From: Lingula anatina
Lineage: Eukaryota; Brachiopoda; Lingulata; Lingulida; Lingulidae
NCBI RefSeq assembly: GCF_001039355.2
Contig: NW_019774069.1
Coordinates: forward strand, 312,346 to 376,345
Direction: 5' to 3'
DNA length: 64,000 nucleotides
Of this stretch, positions 1-12,600 are shown piece by piece (positions within the stretch are counted from its first letter, which is position 1; every line of letters starts with the position of its first letter). The notes below the pieces were generated by a model. It made no database searches. It was given only the letters and a program-made list of their open reading frames with translations, and was not told where the DNA came from. A program made the translations under genes and the position numbers.

Positions 1-408
1 TTTTTTTTTCACTTTTCAGCATATATGCAACACTGTAAACACATTTCAAGAAAAACCGATAGGCTTGTTGTCATGAAACTCACAGGAGTAATTGATCTTA
101 CTAAAACGCAAGTCAAGTTCGAAATCGGCATGCAGCCTGAGTTGGAAAAGCAGTCTAATTGGCTTCTTTTTCTGGAAGTTATACATGTTCAAAGTGTGAA
201 CTTGAACTCCCATGGGCCTGAAGCCTTATGCTTGTTACACATTTTACTTACATTGGTATTACCTGTTGAGCATAATTAAAATTTGATGTTAAATTTGCAG
301 TTTAACATAATGTACTTTTGCATCAGAATTGACATTAGCCTATTTTGTGCATAGTTATTTCCTGCTTTTTGTCTGTACATTTGACAGCTTTGCTGCCTTG
401 TTTTATTA

Positions 409-760
409 TTTCATTGTTTGTTCTCTGTTGTCGCGACTGTGATTGCATTGTATATGTGCGCACGCTTGTTATTACGTCGCTCATTCTTCCTTGTTACTTT
501 AACATGATGCATACGTTACCGATACATACGGTATGGTAACGTATGTATCGGTAACGTATGTATCATATTTACGTAGCAAAGAAGAATGAGCGACATAAAA
601 ACAAGCGTGCGCACATATACAACGTCGCACGCACTCACAAGTCGTGACAACAGAGAACAATCAGTGGAATCAGAAAACAACACCTTCATATAATTTGGTC
701 ACATGTATCGGTAACGTGTGTATCATATGAACAATTTTCACAGATAGTTGAAGGCAAGAA
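409..760. mobile_element. Palindromic MITE-like element, left end missing
   Basis: Two inverted arms of about 120 bases (roughly 409-530 and 532-667) share words such as GTGCGCAC, GAATGAGCGAC and TCTCTGTTGTC in opposite orientation. The right end (about 668-760) resembles the right end of the element at 934-1490, but no matching left end is found upstream, so this copy appears truncated. It has no coding capacity. Family assignment is not possible by eye. Confidence 0.65.
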
Positions 761-933
761 ATCTTATTTGTCTCGTTTTCTTTTATTTTAACGTATCATT
801 AAGACGTGTTGGCCCACAAAACGAAAGACAACCAATGGAAATAGAATAAATAAATATTTATCTTAATACTTTTATTTTTATTGTTTGTTGTCCGTTCTGT
901 GAGCAAACGCCTTTTTCTAACGCTATACTAAAT

Positions 934-1490
934 AGATTACTTGTCTTGAAACCGTTTGTTGAAATTGTTTATATGATAGATACGTTACCGATATATACGT
1001 TACCAAATGACGTGAAGGTGTTTTTTGATTTCATTTTTTGTTGTCCTTTGTCACGACTCTGTGGGTGCGTACGATGTTGTATATGTGCGCACTCATGTTT
1101 TAACGTCGCTCATTCTTCTTTGTTACGTAAATATGATACATACGTTACTGATACATATTAACGTAACAAAGAAGAATGAGCGACGTAATAACAAGCGTGC
1201 GCACATATACAGTATATATATTGATGCACCTTGAAAGATCTACATTATAGTTGGATTGTATTTATCAACTATACTGTAGGTCTTTCAAGGTGCATCAATA
1301 TATATACTTCTATTTTTATCAAGATCTATACGGTGAATCAACATGAATCCACATATACAGTGCAACCACAGAGTCGCGACAACAGAGAACAAACAATGAA
1401 ATCAGAAAACACTACCTTCACGTTATTTGGTTACGTATATATATCTATCATATAAACAATTTCAACAAACGGTTTCAAGACAAGTAATCT
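934..1490. mobile_element. MITE with ~45-bp terminal inverted repeats
   Basis: The ends are inverted copies: AGATTACTTGTCTTGAAACC at 934 and its complement ending at 1490, with the match continuing about 45 bases inward. Internal arms are also palindromic and related to the element at 409-760. A separate small hairpin (1221-1298) sits inside the right half. No clear target-site duplication was seen. Non-autonomous DNA transposon by structure. Confidence 0.75.
1221..1298. repeat. 78-bp hairpin nested in the 934-1490 MITE
   Basis: A stem of about 33 bp with a few mismatches starts TTGATGCACCTTGAAAGA and closes with its complement ending at 1298; the loop is about 12 bases. Both flanks are runs of TATATATA, which fits insertion at a TA-rich target. 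It could be a tiny TA-targeted MITE or, less likely, a small-RNA hairpin. Confidence 0.7.
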
Positions 1491-1544
1491 TTACTTATTT
1501 TGGTTATTATGTATTACTGAAATTATTGTTCTATATGTAGATTG

Positions 1545-1750
1545 ATCCAAATCCACAGGGACTCTTGCTGAATGCAATCAGATTAACAGATTTACATGCC
1601 TCTTTGCTTTGCGAAAAGGTGGTGCTTACACAAGTACATTGGAAACAAGCGGAGACTTTAATTTGATTGCATTCAGCGAGAGTGCCAGCTGAGTTGAATA
1701 AATCCAGGTAGAACCATAGTTTCATTGGAAAAGGGCCCTTAAATCCATAG
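1545..1750. mobile_element. Degenerate palindromic repeat
   Basis: Inverted words GCTGAATGCAATC (about 1571) and GATTGCATTCAGC (about 1664) flank a central spacer. The right part, read on the minus strand, resembles the CRYL1 intron element at 12848-13090 (shared CTATGGTTCTACCTGGAT-like stretch followed by CAACTC and a GGCACTCTC-like word). Same-family membership is inferred from these short matches. Confidence 0.45.
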
Positions 1751-2638
1751 CTTTCATTTTCTTCTTCTTTGATGTTAAATTGGAGTTGGATGTGATCATC
1801 AGACCCCTTTATGTACGACAACACGTATGTAAATCTGGGATATTAAAAAGAGTCGCAATTCGTTACAATACATTCAAGGGTCTTACTCCAATGAAAGAGT
1901 AACTTGAAAGAAACAGAAATAACTAATTTTAGCTGTAATTTCAGTTGTCAAATCAAATATTAGACTTTTTCTAATGTAATAATATTTTAGTTAAAATGCA
2001 GAAGTCCGATCAATAAATAAATACACAAAGACAGGCACACAAAAGAATTGGTGCACAGTTTTAGATATAAAATGAAAACAAGACAGAGCAGTTTGTTATT
2101 TTTATTAATAAAATCTTTACAAAAAGCCCGCTGCAGTGCTGAAAGAAAGTCTTTAAAAATGTACAGGTGACATATTTAAATTTGGGCCAACATTGCTTTC
2201 TTCATTTGATTGTAACAAGTGAAATGAAACTTCAGAATCCAAATAAAAGGCGACTATCGACTACCGCTGTCCTTTTTGTTATTCAGTCTTGTTGGAAACA
2301 AAATAGGAATTCACTGTTCCGCACTGTACACCTGATAATGAAGTTCCCAGGGCTGCAAAGGGCCTTGTAGCGTTGAAATACGTACTGTTTTCCCTCATTT
2401 TTACCTTACCTGAATAACCCAGCGTCATTAGACCATAATAGACGTGAGGACGCGATGCATTTCAAACTTCATTATTACTGCCACTGTGTATGAAAAAGAA
2501 GATAACCTGTAAACGTTGGGGCTTAATCATCGCTACCCTTGTGTACCACAAGCTTCCAGGCACCGTTAGTAGTAGTCCAACTCAACTATTGCATACGGGC
2601 ATTGCACAGTATCGCTCTGTTCTGAGAAACCGCCCATC

Positions 2639-5428
2639 ATGTCTCAGCCGACCAATATGTTTTCTGTTTGCATGATGGTGGTTCTTCTTGCCTTCGTTAA
2701 GGCAAGTGGACATAATGACACCAATGTCTGTAATGTTACAACCATTTTGACGCAAGAGAACTTTGATATTAACCAGGTAAGAATCAAAGTTTACAGTTCG
2801 AATCGATATCAGTCTTTAGATATGTTATATTCTTACACGCCCAGATGTCCCCTGACAGCTGGAGTTTCACAAAGACTACCAACAAAAAGGTCTTAGACCC
2901 CATTTCCAGAGATTAGATCGATCTACTTTAGATCGACCTAACTCCCTGGGGGTTCACGCTAAATAGCTGTCAGCCGAGCGGACACGAAATTACCCCCTTA
3001 CAGCTTGTAGTAGGCGGAACGGACATTTAAGCCGGATTATCTGACAGTAATCTAGTGAGACTCCCAGCGGGGATAGATCGATCTAAAAGCTCTGGGAATA
3101 CAGCCTTACATTAACACAATACTTCCCAAAGTAAACATCAAAATTGAGCAATTTTATAAGGATTTTAAAAAATCACTATGTATATCCTATAATACGTTCT
3201 TCCATTTCAAGTCCACTTTTTAATTTTTGAAACAAAAAAAAAATTTAAACACTGGACAATTCAATCAATCGGGATTTGTCATACCAGACCCGTCGTGTAT
3301 TTCACTTTTATATCTGGAAATAGGCTTGGAAGAAACCTATCACTTATACTTTGCCCCTTTTTCTTCTTCAGTATCTTGGAAAGTGGTACGAAGTCAAATG
3401 GTTTCCACCTTTTACACATGCTCCGTCCGACATTTGGTCAGATTACCAGACAACATATGAAATGTCCAACACCGGTAACTTCACCGTGACCATCCGAGCA
3501 AGGTTAATAAACAGATCATATACATTTAGATAACTAAGATTATTTTAGTGTCGCGTCATTTTCTATCAACCAAAAATCCGAATGGCTTGAATAGACTTAC
3601 TTTTGTTATTAGTTAAATTATGTAAAAAATAAACCATGATAAACCCAAGTGAAGTATTAAGGACCATTTAAAAGCACAGGATTGCAGACAAAAAGCCGAT
3701 ATTGGTAGGCCTACATGTAGTTCAAATAAGGTGATTAATGAACATATTAGACAATTTGTCACAATCTATACATTTTACTATCTGATTCCAGAGAAACTCC
3801 TGCAAACAAAACCTGTTTAGTAATAAAGAATACGCTGTATACAAGTGACACTCCAGGAAAGCTCATGGAAGGTGAATTCTTTATATTTGATGCAGAATAT
3901 TCTGAGGCATGACATTTATAACATTACCAAGGAGTCCGACTAACCATAATTAGACTAAAACAACTTACCTTTAATAGTATTTTTTAATAAACACATTAGA
4001 GTATTATTCCATTAGACCACTTTTTCCATGCACAGGATATATATATATATATTTATTGTGCGCACCCCCGCGTTGGGCCTACTGGCGCTCTGCACATCTA
4101 AATACACGTGTATGTAATTTCTAAACGGTACCTCACAGTCTAAAACCTGCTGTGTAAGTTAAAACAAAGAGCGCATTCAGAACAGATGATCCACGGACTA
4201 CTTGATCCGCTGACTAAATATGGCCGATCCCACTTAAAAAGCGATGCCGATAATTTCCTGATGGTCTCCCCGCCTCCACACGCGCCATTAAACGGATTAA
4301 ATCTCGGCTTCGAAGTTTATTTGCAAGGCCCCAGCAGCGACGGCGATGGGGAGACCACCAGAAAATTAATGGCTTCGCTTTTCAAGTAGGGTCGGCCATA
4401 TTTAGTATGCGGATCAATTAGTCCGGGGAACATCTGTTCAGAATGCGTTCAAGAAAATGTTTTTAAGTTTGACACAAGCATTTTGGCTCTTACACTCAAA
4501 CGCGCTCGTCGTGGGAACTTCCATAACTCCCCTTGCAAACTAGGTAACAAGGCGAGCGAGGGATGAAAAATTCCCCGCATCTCCACCATAGGTCACTTGG
4601 TCTCATCGTTATTCTGTCACATGTGGTATTTTTTTAAATTTTTATTTATTTATTTATTTTTTATTATTTTTTTTACGTTGTTATATAACTATAAAGTTTT
4701 ATTCTCAGGCACCAGACATCAATGGGTAATCAAGACGGACTACACATCTTACGCTCTGGTGTATACATGTGCAGAATTTTTTCCAAATATGACCTGTATG
4801 GCACACGATTCTAAAGTATGTTCAAGGACAACCAGTCTCCCGCAGGAAACTCTTACCATGTTGGATGGGGTTATGCAAAGTGTGCTCTGTATCTCTCTCG
4901 CAGAACATGTTGATACACCGCAAGACAAAAGTAAGTTCAGACCAGGAATAAACATAATTTTTATTTAAGTGTCAGTATGACGTATGTGTCTCTTGGATCT
5001 AAGCATAAAACGTATAAATGAATTACATCAATAAATGTTCTTCGTGTTTACTACAGCCATAACGTTAAACATAAAGTTTCAAACTTCCATCAAATGAAAA
5101 AGCGATTCAGTATAATGATGGTGTAAAAATATTAACTGGATCTGTTGATTGCTGAAGCAGATAAATCCATATGTTCCCTAGCACTGGTGTGCGGTCATAT
5201 TTTCCATGTTTCTAAAAACTTTTAAATTATATTTAACTGTACACAATATATTATATACATAGTGCTGAATAAAATGATCCAAAAAGCATCTCTTAACGTT
5301 AGTTCTTTGTTTGTAATTTGTACACGTTCTTTATTTCAGGTTGTGATGTCAAAACTAGCAAAGGAACTCTGCCAGCTGCTAGTTTGGCTGCATTAATGTT
5401 TTTTCTTATTCTGACTCGACTGTTCTAA
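2639..5428 (+). CDS. GPI-anchored lipocalin, ApoD/Lazarillo type
   Basis: Five coding exons: 2639-2776, 3372-3502, 3792-3871, 4709-4930, 5340-5428; all junctions are GT/AG and phases fit, giving 219 residues. An N-terminal hydrophobic signal peptide (MVVLLAFVKASG) is followed by the first lipocalin motif GKWYE (residues 49-53) and the second, TDYTSYALVYTC (126-137), which closely resembles ApoD. A Cys/Arg segment, VCSRTTSL, fits the third motif. The C-terminus is a hydrophobic tail (ASLAALMFFLILTRLF) ending at the stop, the pattern of a GPI-anchor signal. Family knowledge: such lipocalins bind small hydrophobic ligands; insect Lazarillo is GPI-linked. The first ATG of the frame was chosen because the signal peptide follows directly. 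Ligand unknown. Confidence 0.85.
2891..3107. mobile_element. Palindromic MITE-like repeat in lipocalin intron 1
   Basis: Outer arms around 2899-2930 and 3075-3105 both contain TTAGATCGATCTA-type words in opposite orientation next to CCAGAG/CTCTGGG. Interior has no ORF. It lies wholly inside intron 1. Confidence 0.55.
4169..4451. mobile_element. MITE, GCATTCAGAACAG family, in lipocalin intron 3
   Basis: Near-complete palindrome: the left arm begins GAGCGCATTCAGAACAGATG and the right arm ends with its approximate complement at about 4451. Interior pairs such as TGGTCTCCCC/GGGGAGACCA continue the inverted repeat to the centre. Related copies lie at 39182-39347, 42721-42885 and 62426-62592. The ORF across it is an artefact. 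Confidence 0.7.
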
Positions 5429-6751
5429 TCACTTGGACATTTTTGCTAGATTGTAAATCTGTTATTGTCACGATGACGTAATCATAGTTCATATGTGGTG
5501 CTAAATACCAGTATATTTAGCTCTGGGTGCATGGAACGTGTATCAAGTGTCCAAGATTTATAGGATTTAGTTACGAAATATATATCTTAGGAGAAATTTG
5601 TTTTTATGGCGTTCGGTGGGAATAATATTAGATATAAATACAAGTTAAGTTCTCAAACGTAGAGTGCTTTACGTCATGAAGACGCCTGTTTTCTTTTAAA
5701 TTTTCAAATTGCTAATCAGTTATAATCATTTTGGCTTTTTTTCGTATCAGCGTTATCCTCGATAATATCAAAAGATTTCTTTCATATAATATTGTTAATA
5801 CTAGGTACTTTAAATATTTTTACCTTTTTTTCGCAAAATCGACATTTAAGGTTTATAATCAGCTACTTGTTATATATATATATAGCTGTCATACACAGCA
5901 CTGACATAACCGACGAGTCTTATTGAAGTAGATAATTTTTCACTTTCCAACTTTTGAACTCTGTACAAATTCCGACTCGTCGCAAAAATGTTTTTGGAAA
6001 TAAAAAGCAAGTTGTTGTGTGTATGAGCTTGAGACTCATGTGAGGAAACTGAAAATTCTTTAAAACGTAAGATTGTTTTTGTAAATGGTCATTTCACCAG
6101 TTGGAGGAGAGTGGGGGCGATAAATTAACAGGATACCACATTTCTCTGGAAGACATTTATATTAGCTTGTTCACCTGATATAAGGATGTACACAGCTAGT
6201 GAAAAAAATCCATTCTTCCTGTGGCCCTGGTGGTGGGTAGGCCTGGAGGGCTGCCTTATGCACGACAACGGAGAACAGGAGACCACAAAATGTAGGAAAA
6301 AAAACGCGAAATGAGGCATTCCGTTCTATCATTGTCACCTTTTATTATCATTAGTGTGTTGTTTTCTACGTTGGCACACACTTTTCCTAAATAGATATTT
6401 TTTCGAATTATTATGGGGGTATACTGAGAAGCATTTGACTTTACGTAAATAATCAATTCATAATCAATCTGAAATCCATTCAAACTATTACATTTTGAAT
6501 ATCATTTAATAATAACATATACGTATGAAATTTGAGAGAAAATATTTGAATAGAAGTTAATATCAAGATTGTGATTAAAGTAACCAATGCATTTGTAGAA
6601 TATGATAAAAATTGCAGTGTTGTGCACTTATCAAAACGTTCGCAATCACATTGTGCGATGGTCAAATCAATAATTGGTAAACTAGACAGGTGCGTCTGTT
6701 CATTGTGCGCGTACCAGCTACAACCCCTGCAGTGCCGGTGGGAGATGTAAC
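5429..6751. other. Lipocalin 3' UTR and intergenic DNA
   Basis: AT-rich sequence with a candidate polyadenylation signal AATAAA at 5999-6004 for the lipocalin gene. No further exon or repeat is recognised. The approach to the bHLH gene contains an E-box CAGGTG near 6687. Confidence 0.5.
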
Positions 6752-6760
6752 TATATAAAT
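6752..6760 (+). promoter_or_regulatory. TATA box of the Olig-like gene
   Basis: TATATAAAT lies 127 bases upstream of the chosen ATG at 6887, giving a plausible transcription start near 6785 and a leader of about 100 bases. No other open gene starts nearby. Confidence 0.6.
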
Positions 6761-6886
6761 AGGTGGTCAGCCCTGAAAACCTATTTAACTACCAAATAAG
6801 GACTAGCGTAGGACTGATCGTCGTCTGTTGGAACTCCTTGGTCTGGACGCGTGCTTCTTGAAAGACATACCATATATGAACGAACC

Positions 6887-7390
6887 ATGGATAATCAAGC
6901 AATGGAGACTTCTACAAATCTACCCGAGTCCAAGGCATCCTCCTTTTCATCAGTCTGTGAATTCAAAAAACGTATCGAAGGTGCCAAGTTGTTTCCAGCG
7001 CATAAATCGCAAAATGAACTCATACGAAAAACAAGAAAAACGGACACACAGCGCTGTTTGAGTAGATCCCAGATGCAAGACATAAGACTAAAAATCAACA
7101 GCCGAGAAAGAAAACGCATGCATGATTTAAACGCTGCCTTGGATGGACTGAGGGACGTTCTGCCCTATGCTAATGGCCCGTCAGTCCGGAAACTTTCGAA
7201 AATAGCAACAATTTTGCTTGCGAAAAATTACATTCTGATGTTGAAGGCGAATATGGAAAAGGTCTCTGACGTTCTAAAACACTCGCACATTTCAGGTATG
7301 ATACCAACCGCAGGCGACCGCCTGGATCATACCACGGTCCTAGAGAACTCTGAAATTGAAATGGAGTCACGGTCGGTGAACGGACTTTAA
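6887..7390 (+). CDS. Olig: Olig-family bHLH transcription factor, single exon
   Basis: Intronless frame of 167 residues. The bHLH domain spans about residues 65-125: basic region [14 protein letters not shown], helix 1 [12 protein letters not shown], loop GPSVRKLSK, helix 2 [21 protein letters not shown]. The [10 protein letters not shown] start and [17 protein letters not shown] helix 2 are hallmarks of the Olig/Beta3 group; the KINSRERKR and GPSVRKL forms point to Olig rather than Beta3. Members are sequence-specific E-box binders, usually repressors in neural and glial specification. The ATG at 6887 has a good context (ACCATGG). The frame is open further upstream but has no earlier ATG. 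The flanks of the domain are short and unconserved-looking, shorter than vertebrate Oligs. AATAAA at 7924 may end the transcript. Confidence 0.88.
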   Translation: MDNQAMETSTNLPESKASSFSSVCEFKKRIEGAKLFPAHKSQNELIRKTRKTDTQRCLSRSQMQDIRLKINSRERKRMHDLNAALDGLRDVLPYANGPSVRKLSKIATILLAKNYILMLKANMEKVSDVLKHSHISGMIPTAGDRLDHTTVLENSEIEMESRSVNGL

Positions 7391-8714
7391 AAGCAACAAC
7401 GCCGAAATTCAGTGATGGACTCTTATATTCAGGTATTAGAGACGTTCACTACTGTAAAAACTCTGCCAGTAGGCCTAGACTGAAGTCTCTTTCACGGACA
7501 GAATGTGTTTTCAGCATGCACTTGTAATGTGACGGTGGTGAAAGGATTTAGAGATGTAAGTGCTTCATACATTGTACAATTACAAGAGGACATAGCTGCC
7601 ACTTTTCTTTGCTTCTGACTGGAATCCCCGCGACTAAATCGATAGTCAAACACCTGGGCCTATGATCATTCATTTAATGACCCGCTGGAACATTTTCACA
7701 CCTTTGAATGAACTGAGTGTCCCCGTGCTGGGAGTTTGCTAATTAAGAAGTTTTTGTAAACCGTCTTAATAAGTCTCGTGGCGGTAATGCAGATATTTTA
7801 TGTATATTTCTCAGCAGTTGGCTAAGTAAATCCTCTCGCTCGGATAGCCAGCTATCGCGCATTCTTTGTCGGGCACTTGTAATCCCTTGCTTTTATGTAG
7901 TCTAATATTCACCATATTGAAGGAATAAACATACTCATTACCAAGTCAGTTATTTCACTTAGAAAAATTCCTTGCCTACGCTGTGTTCAGTTGCTGTTGG
8001 AACTTCCTCAATTTTATACTGTGATAGTGGTAGGTTGATTGATCAACTTCACACGACATTTGAGTTTTCTATCACTCCTATTTATGCCATTCTTTGGAAC
8101 GATGGCACTTTTTTGTCTTGAAATTTATACCAGTTCACCTGGCTGCCACACACGTTGTTTAGACAACTGCAGTCACTCATTCTCAATATATATAGGTCCA
8201 TTTGAAGAAAACAGAAAAGTGAAAAATGAAGTTAAAGATATAATCGCAAATTCTACTTATCCTAAATCCCTGGTGACAGAAAGTGAATACATCTGCCTTT
8301 TTAAAATAAATCACTGAAAACTTTTTTAAATTTGTGCCTTGCTAGTAATAGCAAAGGTTTAGCCTATTTTGGTAACGAAAGTTTTAAAAATAACAACCCT
8401 TTTGGATAACATTCGCACGTTATTGATACTAAAAAAAAAAAGAAGAAATTAAAATGTGTTAAGGGGTATTAAAATGTGTTAAGAGGTATTACGAGATGCA
8501 AGTTTATTGTACTGTCACATTTTTCCTCAACCTCAGTAAATTTTTTCGCAAAGCCTGGTAACGAAGGTTTTGCAAATTACTTTGTATATGAGAATGCAGT
8601 TTAGCTGTGTTTCGTCCATAACTTTTGACTGTGTCTTGTCACCATATTATCTTGCTACATATAGTATGGATGAAACTAAATTGAGGATTTTATTTATGGC
8701 TAAAGAATAAGAAA

Positions 8715-8715
<1 letters not shown>

Positions 8716-8762
<47 letters not shown>
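8716..8762. repeat. (TAA)n microsatellite
   Basis: About 15 tandem TAA units in otherwise AT-rich intergenic sequence. Confidence 0.9.
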
Positions 8763-8764
<2 letters not shown>

Positions 8765-9195
8765 GAATAAAATTAAAAAAATTAATCAAACAACTAAAAT
8801 ATAATGACGTGCGCCAAAAGACGCATAGGAAGTTTTGCAATTTTTTAAAAATCCGGCGACACCAAGAAGCAAGCCGCAAGCTATTGAGTTATTTGAAATA
8901 AACATTCGAGACATTTTCTGGGACGTTAGAGTTAGACACCATACTCGCTTCCCGACAAGTTGTATATTTTCTGCTTTAGTAAAAATGAACTAGATCGATT
9001 GGAGAATTGAGTAACAAAGATCTATTTTTATTTTTAAGGTGTTTGACTGATATTCGTTAAGTTCCACTTGTACAAAATTTCTTCTGCTCGCTCGCTTTTA
9101 ATAAGATAATAATAAAAATGCTTAATGGACCTTAATATTGAGAATGAATAAGTATGAGTTTCCAGAGATCTCTGTCACTGTTCAAAGCATTTGGG

Positions 9196-9345
9196 TATTA
9201 TATTGCCCTCTACCAGGGCCGCAGATTAATAATTATTATGTGCACTTTACTCTAGCGCGAGAACGTGCAATAAATAAGCCAGTGACATATCAGTGAATAT
9301 CTAGTGAAAAATCAATATGTTGCCCTGGTAGAGGGTAGTAATATT
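9196..9345. mobile_element. Short palindromic element (CCCTCTACCAGGG ends)
   Basis: TTGCCCTCTACCAGGGC at about 9203 is repeated in inverse orientation (GCCCTGGTAGAGGG) at about 9322-9335, separated by about 110 bases without an ORF. A MITE by structure; family unknown. Confidence 0.5.
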
Positions 9346-9644
9346 ACGTATAAAAAACACAAGAGAAACAATTAAAGTTAAATTGAGGCGCTTTGTTAAT
9401 ATAATTTTGGTAGATAGTTTTCATTTTGTCAATTTTTATTTACGTTTTGACAAGACATGTAAGCAGTAAAGGTGCTCGCGATCTTGAAAATTGTACTTGA
9501 AATCTGACGTTAAGACCTTTTTTATTTAAAGATGATTGCATTAGGTGTGCCCGGTTGTGGTTCAACACATTGCACACAACAATACTTGAACCTTGCTCTA
9601 GCAGTACACTTCAACGAAACGCCTCTCAGACCTCAAGACTAAAA

Positions 9645-12600
9645 ATGCGTGACAAAGTAGCGGTCGTGGGAAGGTAGTAACTTCAGTTTATTGCAGGTCT
9701 ACATGATGACCAACTAGACGCAACACTTAGTCTCTTACAAGTACATTTTAGGTCACTCCATCGTTCGCAAACAGTAGCATACTGGTACATGTAGTATACG
9801 TTTGCAGATTTACAGACTAGTCTAGTCTGATATTCCAAATTATCATACTCCTATTCATATTTTACATTCACTGTCTTGCAAAACAGACAAATGTGAACAG
9901 AAATGATGGAAGAGCGCGGTAAGCCGCCATGGCATGCATGTACTGTTCAACAATTAAGTGGCTTACACATGTAATATAGGACTGGGTCATGGCTATACTG
10001 TGGTATACACACAGGTGTTAATGCTGTGTATGTGTCGTAATAGGGGTGTTGGTGAAAGTTCAAAGGTCAAACTCATATGTCAGCCGCTTCTCTTATGTGT
10101 GTTTTTAGCTTGTAACTATTTACCAGTAGAAAAATCTAGGCTACTTGCACACAATTCTTTTTGCCACCCAACAATTAGCACTAATAACACAAATTTTAAT
10201 GACTTAGAAATACCACACGTGTAGCAAAATAAAAGAAAAGTTCAAGCAGACTTTAAAAAATCAAATGTAGCTTCCAAGCACAGTCCCTGCTATTGTCAAT
10301 AATTCAAACATTCCCTGTGCTTTTTGTTTTAAGGGTTTTTATGTCATTTTGAAATATTTTCATTGTGTGTAGTTTTAAGACAAATTCTCTGTTCTCCATG
10401 AAGACTAGCATATATTACTTTTGCGTGCATTATTCAAACCCATGTGCTTTGAATGAAAAAAAATTTGAAAGCCAGAATAATAAAATGATGGAAATTAAAA
10501 TAATTGCATTATCTACCAATGTGCACAGATGATATAAATACGATTTATATATTACTATTTTTCAGTGGCTTGATTGGGCGACAGTGGGCCATGCTGTTTG
10601 CCAGTGGGGGCTACAGTGTATCAGTTTTTGACATAGAACCAAAACAGATAGCTGGTAAATACGGTAATGTGCCATGAATTTCGAACAGTANAAACGCAAC
10701 ACTAAGTCTCTTACAAGTACATTTTAGGTCACTCCATCGTTCGCAAACAGTAGCATACTGGTACATGTAGTATACGTTTGCAGATTTACATACTAGTCTA
10801 GTCTGATATTCCAAATTATCATACTCCTATTCATATTTTACATTCACTGTCTTGCAAAACAGACAAATGTGAACAGAAATGATGGAAGAGCGCGGTAAGC
10901 CGCCATGGCATGCATGTACTGTTCAACAATTAAGTGGCTTACACATGTAATATAGGACTGGGTCATGGCTATACTGTGGTATACACACAGGTGTTAATGT
11001 TGTGTATGTGTCGTAATAGGGGTGTTGGTGAAAGTTCAAAGGTCAAACTCATATGTCAGCCGCTTCTCTTATGTGTGTTTTTAGCTTGTAACTATTTACC
11101 AGTAGAAAAATCTAGGCTACTTGCACACAATTCTTTTTGCCACCCAACAATTAGCACTAATAACACAAATTTTAATGACTTAGAAATACCACACATGTGT
11201 AGCAAAATAAAAGAAAAGTTCAAGCAGACTTTAAAAAATCAAATGTAGCTTCCAAGCACAGTCCCTGCTATTGTCAATAATTCAAACATTCCCTGTGCTT
11301 TTTGTTTTAAGGGTTTTTATGTCATTTTGAAATATTTTCATTGTGTGTAGTTTTAAGACAAATTCTCTGTTCTCCATGAAGACTTACATATATTACTTTT
11401 GCGTGCATTATTCAAACCCATGTGCTTTGAATGAAAAAAAATTTGAAAGCCAGAATAATAAAATGATGGAAATTAAAATAATTGCATTATCTACCAATGT
11501 GCACAGATGATATAAATACGATTTATATATTACTATTTTTCAGTGGCTTGATTGGGCGACAGTGGGCCATGCTGTTTGCCAGTGGGGGCTACAGTGTATC
11601 AGTTTTTGACATAGAACCAAAACAGATAGCTGGTAAATATACGTTTTTTGTTGGAATAATTTTATTTATCTGTCATTTTATTATAAATGCTGTCAATAAG
11701 GGACCGTTCACATGCAAAATCTATTTTCTATTTGCGGTATCTTGTGATCACGGTCTGTGCCCTGAATACCCTGTGGTGTAATTACTGGCAGCGCGAGCCA
11801 GTTACTTCCAAAGCTGTAATTAATTCTCCAGCACATCACAAGATACCGTGAATAGAAAATAGATATTTAGAAAATAGATTTTTCATGTGAGCGGAGTCTA
11901 AATAAGTGCTGTCAGAAAACTTGATTGATCACATTATTATTTTTTTATTTTGTTGTTGTTGGTTCTGTTATTTTGAAATTTATATTTGAAAAGTGCAAAT
12001 GACAGAGAAGAGAAATTCAAGGTGCATTTCATTTTTTTTTTTTTTTTGTCTCGAATCACTATTTTATTTTAGTAAAAATACCTGCATATGTATATTCTGG
12101 AGATCTCTTGGTAAAAAAGTAAACCTTCCAATAATGTTTCAGATGCACTGGAAGGAATCCATGTACAGCTGAAGAAGTTGGAGGATGGTGGTATGTTGAG
12201 AGGGACACTTTCAGCAGAAGAACAGTTCTCTCTTATAACAGGATCTAGTAGTCTAATAGAGTGTGTCAAAGATGCTGTACATGTACAGGTACATATATCA
12301 TTGCATTAATTGTAAACTCTATGAGTATGTATACTGTAAGACCTTAGCATTAAGGAGTCTGCCAAGGCCAGAGTTTTTTTTTGTTTTAAGTTTTGCATTG
12401 TCCAAATATTTTATGAGGGAAGTTTACTTAATTTTGCAATGATCTGTAATGAGGATCTCATTTTTTCCAGCATCATTGGTCGATTTATCCCTGTAAAGTT
12501 GTTCTTCAGTTTCAGCTCTTGTTTATTACCTGTATGACACACATAAAAAGCCCAAGTCTAAAGAGATCACACCACCATTTTATTAACTCACAGAAATATT

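Larger units (their letters stand above)
1..2638. other. Gene-poor region of palindromic repeats
   Basis: No exon chain with family similarity is visible here. The stretch is dominated by palindromic elements, listed separately at 409-760, 934-1490 and 1545-1750. The short ORFs lie mostly inside inverted repeats and have low-complexity, Cys/His-rich translations, so they are treated as noise. Confidence 0.6.
7391..9644. other. Olig-like 3' region and intergenic DNA
   Basis: Contains the probable polyadenylation signal at 7924-7929, a TAA trinucleotide run at about 8716-8762 and a small palindromic element at 9196-9345. The 92-residue ORF at 8039-8317 has no recognisable features and was not called. 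Confidence 0.5.

Noticed and set aside
8039-8317. 92-residue ORF downstream of the Olig-like gene
   Set aside because: No signal, domain or exon partner could be supported and the frame is of chance length.
9958-11248. Two near-identical ORFs (88 and 104 residues) suggesting a duplicated gene
   Set aside because: They lie in the CRYL1 intron within the duplicated haplotype block and lack any protein family signal.
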